This document shows positions 33,534 to 43,093 of a stretch of DNA of 62,808 bases, piece by piece. Position 1 is the first letter of the stretch. Each line of letters starts with the position of its first letter. The translations under genes were made by a program, and so were the position numbers. The notes under the pieces were generated by a model that saw only the letters and a program-made list of their open reading frames with translations, searched no databases and was not told where the DNA came from. The DNA is from RECO01 sp050485385 (GTDB lineage: Bacteria > Pseudomonadota > Alphaproteobacteria > Geminicoccales > Geminicoccaceae): the NCBI GenBank assembly GCA_050485385.1, contig JBJHBG010000006.1, positions 1 to 62,808 of the forward strand, in the 5' to 3' direction.

Positions 33534-34664
33534 ATGCGCCTGATCGCCGCCATCCTCGTCGCCCTGACGCTCGCGCTGCCGACCCGGGCGGAGTTCGAGT
33601 TCGAGACCCTGGCGCCCGCCGCCATCCTCCTCGATTTTCCCTCGGGCCAAGTGCTCTACGCCAAGGATCCGGACACGGCGCGGCCGCCCGCGTCGATGAG
33701 CAAGCTGATGACCGCGTTCATGGTCTTCGAGCGGCTCGAAGCCGGCGCCCTCGACATGGACGACCGCTTCCTCGTCAGCGAGAAGGCGTGGCGCATGGGT
33801 GGCTCCAAGATGTTCGTCGAAGTCGGCGACCGGGTGCGCATCGAGGATCTCCTGCGCGGCATCATCATCCAGTCGGGCAACGACGCCTGCATCGTCGTCG
33901 CCGAAGGCATCGCCGGCACCGAGGAAGCCTTCGCCGCCGCCATGACCCGGCGCGGTCGCGAGATCGGCCTCACCAACAGCACCTTCATGAACGCGAGTGG
34001 CTGGCCGCATCCCGACCACCGCATGAGTGTGCGCGACCTCGGCACCCTCGCCGTCGAGCTGATCCGCCGGTTTCCCGACTACTACCACTTCTACGGCGAG
34101 CGCTCCTTCACCTATGCCGGGATCGAGCAGGGCTCGCGCAACCCGCTCCTGCAGGCGGGGATCGAGGGGGTCGACGGCCTCAAGACGGGCCACACCACCG
34201 AGGCCGGCTACGGCCTCGTCGCCTCGGCCGAGCGCGAGGGCCGTCGCCTCGTCCTCGTGCTCGCCGGCCTGGAGACCGTGGGCCAGCGGCGCCGCGAAGC
34301 CGAACGTCTGCTCGAATACGGCTTCCGCTCGTTCCAGCACTACCGCCTCTACGCCGCCGGCGAGACCATCGAGCTGGCGCCCGTCTGGTTCGGCGACCGC
34401 TCGACCGTGCCCCTGGTCGCCGCCGAACGGGTGGCCGTCACCATGCGCGGTAGCGAGCGCGACAGCCTCACCGTCCGCCTCGCCTACGACGGCCCCGTCA
34501 TGGCACCCGCCGCGCGCGGCACGCCGGTGGGCGAGCTCATCATCGACGCCGAGGGCCTCGAGCAACGCCGCGTGCCGCTCCTGTTGGGCCAGGACATCGG
34601 CGAGGCCAATCTGTTCGGCCGGATGTGGACCGCCATCCGCCACCTCGCCGGCCTCTCGTCCTGA
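33534..34664 (+). CDS. D-alanyl-D-alanine carboxypeptidase (PBP5/6 type)
   Basis: The 376-residue serine peptidase S11 has a signal peptide (residues 1-19) and all three active-site motifs: SMSK (Ser54-Lys57), SGN (113-115) and KTG (216-218). A C-terminal beta domain ends in an amphipathic helix (LFGRMWTAIRHLAGL) that anchors it to the inner membrane. It trims the terminal D-Ala of peptidoglycan stem peptides. GGGAGG precedes the ATG. Its end overlaps the tmk start. Confidence 0.93.
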   Translation: MRLIAAILVALTLALPTRAEFEFETLAPAAILLDFPSGQVLYAKDPDTARPPASMSKLMTAFMVFERLEAGALDMDDRFLVSEKAWRMGGSKMFVEVGDRVRIEDLLRGIIIQSGNDACIVVAEGIAGTEEAFAAAMTRRGREIGLTNSTFMNASGWPHPDHRMSVRDLGTLAVELIRRFPDYYHFYGERSFTYAGIEQGSRNPLLQAGIEGVDGLKTGHTTEAGYGLVASAEREGRRLVLVLAGLETVGQRRREAERLLEYGFRSFQHYRLYAAGETIELAPVWFGDRSTVPLVAAERVAVTMRGSERDSLTVRLAYDGPVMAPAARGTPVGELIIDAEGLEQRRVPLLLGQDIGEANLFGRMWTAIRHLAGLSS

Positions 34665-35287
34665 CGGCGCTCGAACGCTTCGTCACGCTGGAGGGCGGCG
34701 AAGGCGCCGGCAAGTCGACTCTGATCGAGGCCCTGGCCCGCGATCTGGAGGCGGTGGGCGAGCGCGTCGTCGTCACCCGCGAGCCCGGCGGCAGCGACGG
34801 CGGAGAGGCCATCCGCCGCCTCTTGGTCGAGGGCGCCGGCGATCGCTGGTCGCCGACGGCCGAGCTTTTTCTCTTCCTCGCCGCCCGAAGCGACCATCTC
34901 GAGCGCGTCGTGCGACCTGCGCTCGCCAAGGGCACCTGGGTGCTGTCCGACCGATTTTGGGACTCCACCCGCGTCTATCAGGGGCTGGTGGGCGGGCTCG
35001 ACCTCGCCCTGATCGACCGTCTGCACGACGACTGGCTTGCCCCCTTCCGCCCCGGCCTCACCCTGCTGTTCGACGTGCCGGTCGAGATCGGCCTGGCTCG
35101 CGCCGCACCGGGCCGGTTCGAGGCGAAGGGTGCGGCGTTTCACGAGGCGGTCCGCCAGGGCTTTCTCGACCTCGCCGCCCGGGAAACCGACCGCTTCACC
35201 GTGGTCGACGCCAGCGGCGACGCAAGGCGGGTCACCGCCGCCGCCACCGCCGCCCTCGACACCTACCGCCGGTCGCTCCGGCCGTGA
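34625..35287 (+). CDS. tmk: thymidylate kinase
   Basis: This 220-residue kinase phosphorylates dTMP to dTDP. The P-loop is GGEGAGKST (about residues 24-32), the substrate loop is TREPGGSDGGEAIR, and LSDRFWDSTRVYQG holds the DRx-type residues. Arg in REPGG and the lid region are intact. The ATG at 34625 gives 20 residues more than usual and overlaps dacC by 40 bases; the true start may be a non-ATG codon near 34664. It sits in the conserved tmk-holB-metG order. Confidence 0.9.
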   Translation: MDRHPPPRRPLVLTALERFVTLEGGEGAGKSTLIEALARDLEAVGERVVVTREPGGSDGGEAIRRLLVEGAGDRWSPTAELFLFLAARSDHLERVVRPALAKGTWVLSDRFWDSTRVYQGLVGGLDLALIDRLHDDWLAPFRPGLTLLFDVPVEIGLARAAPGRFEAKGAAFHEAVRQGFLDLAARETDRFTVVDASGDARRVTAAATAALDTYRRSLRP

Positions 35288-36327
35288 GCGTCGAGCCCGT
35301 CCCGCCACGTGAGAACCCCAACCTGCTGGGCCAGGAGGCCACCGAGGCCGCCCTTCTGCGCGCCTGGCGAAGCGGCCGGCTACCTCACGGCTGGCTCCTG
35401 TTCGGCCGGCATGGGCTCGGCAAGGCCACCCTCGCCTTCCGCTTCGCCCGCTTCCTGCTCGCGGGCGGCGGTCCGAGCCTCGCCTTGCCCCCGGATCACC
35501 CCGTCACCCGCCAGGTCGCCGCCGGCGCCCATCCCGACCTCGTCGTCATCGAGCCGAAGGACCCGAAGAAGCTCGGCAAGGCTGCCCGCATCGAGATCGA
35601 CGTCGAGCGGATCCGTACGGCCATCGACCGTCTGCACCGCACGGGCGTCGGCGCCGCCCGTGTGCTCGTCGTCGATCAGGCGCACCTGATGAACCCGAAC
35701 GCGGCCAATGCGCTTCTCAAGACCCTGGAGGAGCCACGCCCCGGCGTCTTCTTGATCCTCACGGCCGACGCCCCGAACCGGTTCCCCGCGACCATCCACT
35801 CGCGCCTCGCCAAGCTGCGGCTTCGGCCGGTGCCGCAGCCGACGCTGATCGACTGGCTGGCGGATCGCCACGGCGTGCCCCGCCCACGGGCCGAGGCGGC
35901 GGCGGAACTGGCCCAGGGCAGCCCCGGCCTCGCCTGCTGGCTGCTCGCGATGGAGGCCCCCGAGCACTATGGCCGGCTGGTCGAGGCGTTGGTCGCGGGC
36001 GGCGCCGGCGAGGGCCGCGTGCTCGCCGTCGCCGACACCCTGGACGCGATCCAGCGCGCGGGCGAGGTGCAACTCGCGGTCGAGCTGCTGGCCCGGCTGC
36101 TGCGCCGCGCGGTGGGCCATCGGATGGGCGAACGACCGGCCCCGCTCGCCACGGACGAGCCGGCCGTGCTCCAGACGCTCGGCGCTCGGCTTGATCGGCT
36201 CTGGCAGGTGTGGGACAACCTCGCGCGCCTGGACGAGGAGGCCGAGCGGCTCAGCCTCGACCGCCGGCTCATCCTCCTCGACATCGCGGCAGACCTCGTC
36301 GGTGCGGAGCGACGAGCCACCGCCTGA
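35284..36327 (+). CDS. holB: DNA polymerase III subunit delta'
   Basis: The 347-residue clamp-loader subunit starts at a GTG overlapping the tmk stop (GTGA). AAA+ landmarks are LLFGRHGLGKATLAFRFARF (P-loop with the degenerate KAT), the helix before VLVVDQAHLMNPNAANALLK, TLEEPRPGVFLILTADAPNR and IHSRLAKLRLRP, equivalent to the SRC segment with Cys replaced by Leu. The four zinc cysteines of the E. coli protein are absent, as in other alphaproteobacteria. It loads the beta clamp with gamma and delta. Confidence 0.9.
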   Translation: MSVEPVPPRENPNLLGQEATEAALLRAWRSGRLPHGWLLFGRHGLGKATLAFRFARFLLAGGGPSLALPPDHPVTRQVAAGAHPDLVVIEPKDPKKLGKAARIEIDVERIRTAIDRLHRTGVGAARVLVVDQAHLMNPNAANALLKTLEEPRPGVFLILTADAPNRFPATIHSRLAKLRLRPVPQPTLIDWLADRHGVPRPRAEAAAELAQGSPGLACWLLAMEAPEHYGRLVEALVAGGAGEGRVLAVADTLDAIQRAGEVQLAVELLARLLRRAVGHRMGERPAPLATDEPAVLQTLGARLDRLWQVWDNLARLDEEAERLSLDRRLILLDIAADLVGAERRATA

Positions 36328-36350
36328 CGCGCCCCGCTTGGAACCGACCG

Positions 36351-37874
36351 ATGGCCGATCGCTACTACGTCACCACGCCGATCTACTACGTCAACGACTC
36401 GCCCCATATCGGCCACGCCTACACCACGCTGGCCTGCGACGTGCTGGCCCGATTCATGCGGCTCGACGGCAAGGACGTGCGCTTCCTCACCGGTACCGAC
36501 GAGCACGGCCAGAAGGTCGAGAAGGCCGCCGAGGCGGCGGGCATCGCCCCGCAGGCCTTTACCGACGAGGTTTCTCAGCGCTTCCGCGACCTCGCCCGCG
36601 CGATGAACTTTTCCCACGACGACTTCATCCGCACGACCGAGGCGCGCCACGTCCGCGCCGTCCAGGCGCTGTGGACCAAGCTGATCGAGTCCGGCGAGAT
36701 CTACGAAGGCACCTATGCCGGCTGGTACTCGGTACGCGACGAGGCCTTCTACGCCGAGAGCGAGATTACCGACGGCAAGGCCCCCTCGGGTGCGCCGGTC
36801 GAGTGGGTCGAGGAGCCCAGCTACTTCTTCCGCCTCTCCGCCTGGCAGGACCGCCTGCTCGAGCACTACCGCACGCACCCCGACTTCATCCTGCCCGAAA
36901 GCCGCCGCAACGAGGTGATGCGCTTCGTCGAGGGCGGGCTCCAGGACCTCTCGGTCTCCCGCACCAGCTTCGCCTGGGGGATCAAGGTGCCGAACGATCC
37001 GGCCCACGTCGTCTATGTCTGGCTCGACGCGCTGACCAACTACCTTTCCGCCGTCGGCTATCCGGACACCGAGGCCGACGACTACCGCCGCCTTTGGCCG
37101 GCCGACCTCCACATGGTCGGCAAGGACATCCTCCGCTTCCACGCCGTCTATTGGCCGGCCTTTCTCATGGCGGCCGGGCTGAAGCCGCCGCGCCGCGTGT
37201 TCGCCCATGGCTGGTGGACCAACGAGGGGCAGAAGATCTCGAAATCCCTCGGCAACGTCATCGACCCGCACGCACTGATCGCCCAGTACGGTCTGGATGC
37301 CACCCGCTACTTCCTCATGCGCGAGGTGCCGTTCGGCGCCGACGGCGACTTCTCGCACCGGGCGATGGTGCAGCGGATGAATGCCGACCTCGCCAACGAT
37401 TACGGCAACCTCGCCCAGCGCTCGCTGTCCATGATCGCCAAGAACTGCGGCGGTGCGGTGCCGGATCCCGGCAAGCTGGCACCCGAGGACCAGACGCTGA
37501 TCGACGCCGCCTCGGCCCTCGCCGACCACGTGCGCGAGCACCTCGCGCTCCAGCAGTTCCACAAGGCGCTGGAGGCCATCTGGGAGGTCGTCGGCGAGGC
37601 CAACCGCTACGTCGATGCGCAAGCTCCCTGGGCGCTTCGCAAGACCGACCCGGCCCGCATGGCAACCGTCCTCTATACCCTGGCCGAGACCGTGCGCCGC
37701 CTCGCCCTCCTCACCCAGCCCTTCATGCCCGACGCCTCGGCCAAGCTCCTCGACCAGCTTGCCGTGCCCGTGGGCGGCCGCCTCGTCGCACATCTCGAAA
37801 CGGCCCTCGTCCCCGGCACGCCCCTGCCCAAGCCGCAAGGCGTCTTTCCCCGCTACACCGACGACGCCGCCTGA
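36351..37874 (+). CDS. metG: methionine-tRNA ligase
   Basis: This 507-residue class I synthetase has the HIGH motif (residues 19-22), FLTGTDEHGQKVEKAAE, and the KMSKS-type loop as GQKISKSLGN. It is the short MetG form: no zinc-binding Cys knuckle and no C-terminal EMAP-like domain, typical of alphaproteobacteria. The anticodon-binding helices (QPFMPDASAKLLDQL) are present. It charges tRNA-Met. It begins 23 bases after holB and its stop overlaps the next ATG. Confidence 0.95.
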   Translation: MADRYYVTTPIYYVNDSPHIGHAYTTLACDVLARFMRLDGKDVRFLTGTDEHGQKVEKAAEAAGIAPQAFTDEVSQRFRDLARAMNFSHDDFIRTTEARHVRAVQALWTKLIESGEIYEGTYAGWYSVRDEAFYAESEITDGKAPSGAPVEWVEEPSYFFRLSAWQDRLLEHYRTHPDFILPESRRNEVMRFVEGGLQDLSVSRTSFAWGIKVPNDPAHVVYVWLDALTNYLSAVGYPDTEADDYRRLWPADLHMVGKDILRFHAVYWPAFLMAAGLKPPRRVFAHGWWTNEGQKISKSLGNVIDPHALIAQYGLDATRYFLMREVPFGADGDFSHRAMVQRMNADLANDYGNLAQRSLSMIAKNCGGAVPDPGKLAPEDQTLIDAASALADHVREHLALQQFHKALEAIWEVVGEANRYVDAQAPWALRKTDPARMATVLYTLAETVRRLALLTQPFMPDASAKLLDQLAVPVGGRLVAHLETALVPGTPLPKPQGVFPRYTDDAA

Positions 37875-38659
37875 TGCTGGTCGACAGCCACTGCCACCTC
37901 GACTTCCCCCAGCTCGCCGAGCAGGAGGACGACGTCGTGGCCCGCGCCCACGAAGCCGGCGTGCGCGTGATGCAGACCATCTGCACCAAGCTCTCCAAGG
38001 CCGATGACGTCCTCGCGCTGGTCGAGCGCCAACCCTCGGTGGTCGTCGGCATGGGCGTCCACCCGCACCACACGGGCGCGGAAGGTCTCGCCGAGCCGAC
38101 GCCGCTCCTGCCGCTCGCCGCCCACCCCAAGGTGACCGCCATCGGCGAGACCGGGCTCGACTACCACTACGACTTCAGCCCCAAGGACGTGCAGGCCCGC
38201 TCGTTCCGCGCCCACATCGAGGCCGCACGGCAGACCGGCCTGCCGCTCGTGGTCCACACCCGCTCGGCCGACGCCGACACCGCCGCCATCCTCGAGGAGG
38301 AGATGGCCAAGGGCGCGTTTACCGGCGTCGTCCACTGCTACAGCTCGTCCGCCGAGTTGGGCAGGAAGGCCATCGAGCTCGGCCTTTACCTCGGCATCGG
38401 CGGCATCCTCGCCTTCCCGCGCTCGGACGAGCTTCGCGCGATCGTGAAGGACCTGCCGCTCGACCGGCTCCTGCTCGAGACCGACGCACCCTACCTCGCC
38501 CCGCCGCCGCACCGCGGCCGCACCAACGAGCCGGCCCATATCCCCCTGATCGCCGAAGCCCTTGCCAAGACCAAGGGCGAGCGCGTCGCCACCGTCGAGG
38601 CGGCCACTACGGAGAACTTCTTCCGCCTGTTCCCCAAGGCCGAGGCCGTCCGACCTTGA
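37874..38659 (+). CDS. TatD-family deoxyribonuclease
   Basis: The 261-residue metal-dependent hydrolase has the TatD motifs VDSHCHLDF (HxH), GMGVHPHH, AIGETGLDYHYD, LPLVVHTRSADADT, GVVHCYSSS and LLETDAPYLAPPPHRGRTNEP, the last being the family signature. It probably cleaves DNA 3' ends. Start ATG shares a base with the metG stop (TGATG). The next gene overlaps it in turn. Confidence 0.93.
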   Translation: MLVDSHCHLDFPQLAEQEDDVVARAHEAGVRVMQTICTKLSKADDVLALVERQPSVVVGMGVHPHHTGAEGLAEPTPLLPLAAHPKVTAIGETGLDYHYDFSPKDVQARSFRAHIEAARQTGLPLVVHTRSADADTAAILEEEMAKGAFTGVVHCYSSSAELGRKAIELGLYLGIGGILAFPRSDELRAIVKDLPLDRLLLETDAPYLAPPPHRGRTNEPAHIPLIAEALAKTKGERVATVEAATTENFFRLFPKAEAVRP

Positions 38660-39429
38660 GGGTCACGGTCCTCGGCTGCGGCACCTCCACGGGCGTACCG
38701 CTGATCGGCTGCGACTGCCCCGTCTGCACGTCACCCAATCCGAAGAACCGGCGCCTGCGGTGCTCGGTCCTGATCGAGACCGGGGGCCGCACGCTGCTGA
38801 TCGACACGGGTCCGGACCTCCGCGAGCAGGCGCTGGCGCACGGCATCCGCACGGTCGACGCCATCCTCTACACCCACGCCCACGCCGACCACCTCCACGG
38901 CATCGACGACGTCCGTGCGTTCAACATCCTGAAGGGCGGCGCGATCGACGCCTACGCCGAGCGCCCCACCCTCTGGCACCTGGAAACGCGCTTCGCCTAC
39001 TGCCTCCACGGCGCCACGCACGACGGTCGGGGCTGGTGGCGCCCTGCCTTGCGCCCCCACCTGATCGACGGCCCGTTCGAGGCCGCCGGCATCCCGGTCA
39101 CCCCCTTCGCCCAAGGCCACGGCCGCGGCGTCACCACGGGCTTCCGCATCGCCGACTTCGCCTATTCCCCCGACGTCGACGCCCTGCCCGAAGCGAGCCT
39201 CGCCGCCCTCCAAGGCCTCGACCTCTGGATCGTCGACGCGCTGCGCGACCGTCCCCACGCCAGCCACGCCCATCTCCAGCGCACCCTCGGCTGGATCGAC
39301 CGCCTCCACCCCCGCCACGCCGTCCTCACCCACATGAACCACGAAGTCGACTACGACACCTGGAAGGCCAAGCTCCCGCCAGCCGTCGAGCCCGCCTACG
39401 ACGGCATGGTCCTCGACCTGGAGGACTGA
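38656..39429 (+). CDS. MBL-fold metallo-hydrolase (PhnP-like)
   Basis: The 257-residue enzyme has GCGTSTGVPLIGCDCPVC at the start, a cysteine-rich loop as in PhnP, and the beta-lactamase-fold metal motif THAHADHLHG (His74, His76, Asp78, His79). It closes with AVLTHMNHEVDY, which supplies late His ligands. It likely cleaves a cyclic phosphodiester. The start is TTG overlapping the TatD stop (TTGA). This ends the housekeeping operon; a hairpin follows 8 bases later. Confidence 0.9.
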   Translation: MRVTVLGCGTSTGVPLIGCDCPVCTSPNPKNRRLRCSVLIETGGRTLLIDTGPDLREQALAHGIRTVDAILYTHAHADHLHGIDDVRAFNILKGGAIDAYAERPTLWHLETRFAYCLHGATHDGRGWWRPALRPHLIDGPFEAAGIPVTPFAQGHGRGVTTGFRIADFAYSPDVDALPEASLAALQGLDLWIVDALRDRPHASHAHLQRTLGWIDRLHPRHAVLTHMNHEVDYDTWKAKLPPAVEPAYDGMVLDLED

Positions 39430-39436
39430 GCCCGAA

Positions 39437-39465
39437 CGGGCGGTCTTCGGCCGTTGAACCGCCCG
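39437..39465 (+). terminator. hairpin after the housekeeping operon
   Basis: CGGGCGGT (39437-39444) pairs perfectly with ACCGCCCG (39458-39465) around a 13-base loop, seven bases after the MBL stop codon. There is no T run. It lies between convergent genes and could terminate both directions. Confidence 0.5.
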
Positions 39466-39611
39466 CCCGCTCGAACGCCTCTTCGACGGTCCTCGCGACG
39501 CCTGACATGGTCGACGGGTTGGTTCGGCCCAAGCCATGCGGTCGGCCGATGCCGGCCCCGGCGATCGGAGCCGCGCAAGGCCGCCGTCACCCTCGGCCGG
39601 CGGGTCGCGGG

Positions 39612-40826
39612 TCAAGGCTGGTCATCGGCGACCGCGCGATGCAGGCGGACACCGGCGTAGAGGCACGACAGGCCCACGGCAACGAAGCCCGCCTCGTAGC
39701 CTGCGACCAGGGCGAGCCCGGCGAAGGCCAAGGGGAAGGTGATCGTGCTCACCGCGAAGAGGGCAACGAACCCGCCGGTCACCGCGGCGACCTGACCGCC
39801 CGGCGCGCGTCTGGCCAGCTCGGCGATCAGCACCCCGTTCCAGCCGATGGCGGTGAGGCCGCTCGCGGCGGCGACGGCGAGGATGAGCAGAACCGGCCAG
39901 TCCGCCATCGTCAGCGCCACCGCCATCGAGGCAAGGCCCATGGCAATGCCCAGGCCCGCCAGAACCGCGACCGGTCGGCCCGAGCGATCGGCCACTGCCC
40001 CCCATAGGATCCTCCCGCCGACGCCCGCAGCCTGTCCGACCGAGAAGCCGAGCCCGGCCGTGACCAGGGCGATGCCCCGACCGTCGACCAGAAACGCCAC
40101 GTAGAAGGCCGTGAAGCACCACTGCGCCGCGCCGAAGATGCAGCCGGCGATCACGAGTTCGAGGACCGGCCTATCGTCGAGCACGAGACGCACCGCAACC
40201 ATCATGCCGCGCGACGGCGAACCGCCGCTCCCAGGGCGCTCCCGATCGTCGAGATGCGCGCGAAAGGGCCGGATCACCAAGGCCGCCGCGACGCACAGCG
40301 CCGCCATGGTCAGCACCGCGGCCTGCCAACCCTCGGCGACGGCGATCGCGGTCACGAGCAGGCCCGCGAGGACGCCGCCGAGCGGCACTGCCGCCTGCTT
40401 GATGGAGAAGACCGAGCTGCGGATCGCGGCTGGGGTGCGCCCGGCGAGCACGTGCGAGCCGAGCGGCGTGACGGGACCATGGGCCACACCCAAGAACAGG
40501 GCGCCGAGGACGAAGGCCCAAGCGACGCCCAGGGTCGTCGTGGCGAGAGCGAGGCCGCAGGCGACGAGCGCAACCTGGCAGGCGCGGAACGCACCCAGGC
40601 GGCCGATCAGCGGCATGGCGAGCGTGCCGCCGACGGTGGCACCGAGATAGCTGAGAGCGGTGAACACACCGATCAGCTCGACGGCGAGACCGGTGGCGCG
40701 CGCCACTTCGGGGGCCGCCACCTGGATGGTCACATAGGCTGCGGAAGCCGGCACCTGGATGATGACGAGCGCGGTCAAGGAGGGTGCGACGGCCCAGAGC
40801 GAGCCAGGTGTCCGGAGATGCTGCAT
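39612..40826 (-). CDS. major facilitator superfamily transporter
   Basis: The 404-residue protein has about 12 membrane segments with the MFS loop-2/3 pattern (YLGATVGGTLAMPLIGRLG) and a similar loop in the second half (GRILWGAVADRSGRPVAV). It is a single permease, perhaps for an organic acid or amino-sugar compound judging by its neighbours. It diverges from the Ldh-type dehydrogenase gene and may share a control region with it. Confidence 0.85.
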   Translation of the reverse strand: MQHLRTPGSLWAVAPSLTALVIIQVPASAAYVTIQVAAPEVARATGLAVELIGVFTALSYLGATVGGTLAMPLIGRLGAFRACQVALVACGLALATTTLGVAWAFVLGALFLGVAHGPVTPLGSHVLAGRTPAAIRSSVFSIKQAAVPLGGVLAGLLVTAIAVAEGWQAAVLTMAALCVAAALVIRPFRAHLDDRERPGSGGSPSRGMMVAVRLVLDDRPVLELVIAGCIFGAAQWCFTAFYVAFLVDGRGIALVTAGLGFSVGQAAGVGGRILWGAVADRSGRPVAVLAGLGIAMGLASMAVALTMADWPVLLILAVAAASGLTAIGWNGVLIAELARRAPGGQVAAVTGGFVALFAVSTITFPLAFAGLALVAGYEAGFVAVGLSCLYAGVRLHRAVADDQP

Positions 40827-40892
40827 GACTCGCGCCCTAGTTGCCGGGCGGCGCCGGGCCTTGACGCCGGTCGATGGTTTTGGTCTGCTAGG

Positions 40893-40918
40893 CTTACGGT
40901 ATGCCTATAAGACATGTC
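40893..40918. promoter_or_regulatory. AT-rich divergent promoter region
   Basis: In the 178-base gap between the MFS gene and the dehydrogenase, CTTACGGTATGCCTATAAG (40893-40911) has CTTA/ATAAG arms, and GACATGTC (40911-40918) is a perfect palindrome. TATAAG could serve as a -10 for the dehydrogenase operon. A likely binder is the GntR protein encoded at 45250, but this is not shown. Confidence 0.35.
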
Positions 40919-41004
40919 CACCTGCCCCGTGCCGAACGCGGCCAGCGGCAGGTCCAACCAGCGACAAGCCGCAGGCGACCAAGCGGCAGACCAGGGATGG
41001 CAAC

Positions 41005-42072
41005 GTGAGCGACTCCAGCAGCATGACGCGCGTCGACCACCGGCGGCTGCGGGCCCTTTGCGTCGAGCTTTTCCGCTGTGCGGGGCTGTCGGACGCGCAC
41101 GCGGCGATCGTCGGCGAGGCGCTGGTCGAGACCGATCTCCGTGGCGTCTACACTCACGGCGTGATCCGCCTGCCGTTCTACGTCCGACGGTTGCGCGAGG
41201 GTGGCGACAATCCGACGCCCGACCTCCGCATCGAGCGGGAGACCGTTGCGACCGCCGTGTTCGATGGCGACCGAGCGCCCGGCCACGTCGTCTCGCATTA
41301 CGCCATGAAGGTCGCGATCGACAAGGCGAAGGCCGCCGGCATCGGCTACGTTGCGGCCAAGAACAGCGGCCATTTCGGCGCGGCCGCGTTGTGGGCGACC
41401 ATGCCGCTCGAGCACGACATGATCGGGCTTACCTGGAGCAACGGGCCGCCGGTGATGGTGGCCTGGGGCGCCAAGGGTGCCTCGATCAGCAACAACCCGC
41501 TCGCCATCGCCCTACCGGCCCAGCGGCATCCGGCGCTGGTGTTGGATACCGCCTTGAGCAAGGTCGCCGGCGGCAAGGTCCGCCTCGCCGCCAAGAAGGG
41601 CGAGCGCGTGCCCGACGACTGGATCGTCGATGCGGCGGGCAACCCCTCGACCGACCCCAACGACCTGCCCAACGGGGGCGCCCTCCTGCCGCTAGGCTAC
41701 AAGGGCTACGCGATGGCAGTGGCGGGGGAGGCGCTCGCGGGTCTCCTGCCGGGCGGGGCGATCCTCGACGAAATTCCCATGTGGTTCCAGTTCCCGACCG
41801 AGCCGACGCGGATCAACCACCTGATGATGGCCGTCAAGATCGACGCCTTCTCGGACGTGGACCGCTACAAGGAGCGGGTCGACGAGCTGATCGACAAGCT
41901 CAAGGCCAGGGAGCCGGCACCCGGCGTCGACGAGGTGCTGGTACCCGGCGAGATCGAGCATCGCATGGCCGAACGGCAACGGCGGGACGGCATCGACCTG
42001 CCGGCCAACGTCGTGGAAGACCTGCGCGCGCTGCGCCGCGAGTTCGGACTGAGCGAGGACCTCGACCCCTAA
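41005..42072 (+). CDS. Ldh-family (malate/lactate/sulfolactate-type) oxidoreductase
   Basis: The 355-residue NAD(P)-dependent enzyme matches the type-2 malate/L-lactate dehydrogenase family: LRALCVELFRCAGLSDAHA, VETDLRGVYTHGVIRLPFYV (conserved His), GIGYVAAKNSGHFGAAALWA, SNNPLAIALPAQ and LPLGYKGYAMAVAGEALAG. It oxidises an alpha-hydroxy acid to the keto acid. The start is GTG with AGGGATGG upstream; an ATG at 41023 is an alternative. It precedes a TTT transporter, so it probably acts on the imported hydroxy acid. Confidence 0.88.
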   Translation: MSDSSSMTRVDHRRLRALCVELFRCAGLSDAHAAIVGEALVETDLRGVYTHGVIRLPFYVRRLREGGDNPTPDLRIERETVATAVFDGDRAPGHVVSHYAMKVAIDKAKAAGIGYVAAKNSGHFGAAALWATMPLEHDMIGLTWSNGPPVMVAWGAKGASISNNPLAIALPAQRHPALVLDTALSKVAGGKVRLAAKKGERVPDDWIVDAAGNPSTDPNDLPNGGALLPLGYKGYAMAVAGEALAGLLPGGAILDEIPMWFQFPTEPTRINHLMMAVKIDAFSDVDRYKERVDELIDKLKAREPAPGVDEVLVPGEIEHRMAERQRRDGIDLPANVVEDLRALRREFGLSEDLDP

Positions 42073-42125
42073 CCGATCATCCACCAACGACGATCGACCA
42101 AGATCGCGCATCAGGGAGAGCGACC

Positions 42126-43079
42126 ATGAGACTGGCAATGACGACCGTGGCCCTTGCCGCACTCGGCTGGACGTCGATCGGCGGCGCCGTCGCCGACTAC
42201 CCGGAGCGGCCGGTCCGCGTGATCGTGCCGGCACCGGCCGGCGGCAGCACCGACGTCGGCACCCGCATTCTGGGCGACGTGATCGAGAGCTATCTCGGCC
42301 AGCGCTGGGTGATCGAGAACCGGCCCGGTGCCGGCCTCCTGATCGGCATGCAGGCGCTCGCCGATGCCGACAACGACGGCTACACGCTGGGCTACACCCA
42401 TCAGCCCTTCCTCGCCGTCCACATCTACGTCAACGAGGCCGATTTCACGGTCGAGAGCTTCGAGCCGGTGGCCCTCCTGGTCGATGACCCCAATACCATC
42501 GCGGTGCCGGCCGATTCGCGCTGGGAGACCTTCGAGGACCTCTTGGCCGAGGTGCGCGAGCGACCGGGCGAGATCACCTTCGGCGACACGGGCTATCTCA
42601 GCGACGACCATCTCGCGACGGTGGCGATCGAGCGCGCGTTCGACGTCGAGACCAACCCCATCCACTACGACGGCTCGGCACCGCTGATGGCGGCGGTGCT
42701 CGGCGGACACGTCGACGTCTATGTCGGTAACGTCGGCGATACCAAGGTGTCCTACGACGAGGGACGCGTCCGCGTGCTCGCCGTCGCGACCGAGGAGCGG
42801 ATCGACGAGTTCCCGGATACCCCGACCTTCCGCGAGTTGGGCGTCGATCTCGTCGCCTCGTCGTCGCGCGGCGTCTCCTTCCCGGCCGGCACCCCGACCG
42901 AGTATGCCGACCGCATGGCCGAGGCGATCGCCGCGGCCAGTCAGGACGAGGACTATCTGCGTCGGATGGCCGAACAGGGGCTATCGGTGCGGGTGATCAC
43001 CCGCGACGAGTACGGCGAGTTCCTGGCCCAGCGCATGGACTTCGTCCGCGGCCTTTTGGAGACCTTGGGCGAACTCTGA
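42126..43079 (+). CDS. tctC: TTT transporter substrate-binding protein (TctC/Bug), system 2
   Basis: The 317-residue protein has a signal peptide (to about residue 23) and the Bug fold: YPERPVRVIVPAPAGGSTDV (substrate-binding first loop), RWVIENRPGAGLLIGMQAL, PGEITFGDTGYLSDDHLAT and AAVLGGHVDVYVGNVGD. It has a first-loop sequence (PAGGST) unlike system 1 (GPGGGG), so the two systems probably bind different carboxylates. GGGAG precedes the ATG. A perfect palindrome lies between it and tctB. Confidence 0.92.
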   Translation: MRLAMTTVALAALGWTSIGGAVADYPERPVRVIVPAPAGGSTDVGTRILGDVIESYLGQRWVIENRPGAGLLIGMQALADADNDGYTLGYTHQPFLAVHIYVNEADFTVESFEPVALLVDDPNTIAVPADSRWETFEDLLAEVRERPGEITFGDTGYLSDDHLATVAIERAFDVETNPIHYDGSAPLMAAVLGGHVDVYVGNVGDTKVSYDEGRVRVLAVATEERIDEFPDTPTFRELGVDLVASSSRGVSFPAGTPTEYADRMAEAIAAASQDEDYLRRMAEQGLSVRVITRDEYGEFLAQRMDFVRGLLETLGEL

Positions 43080-43093
43080 GACGCCATCCTGGG

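Noticed and set aside
40893..40918. Confident GntR operator
   Set aside because: The dyad is imperfect and I see no second copy near other genes of the cluster, so it is listed only as a low-confidence control region.
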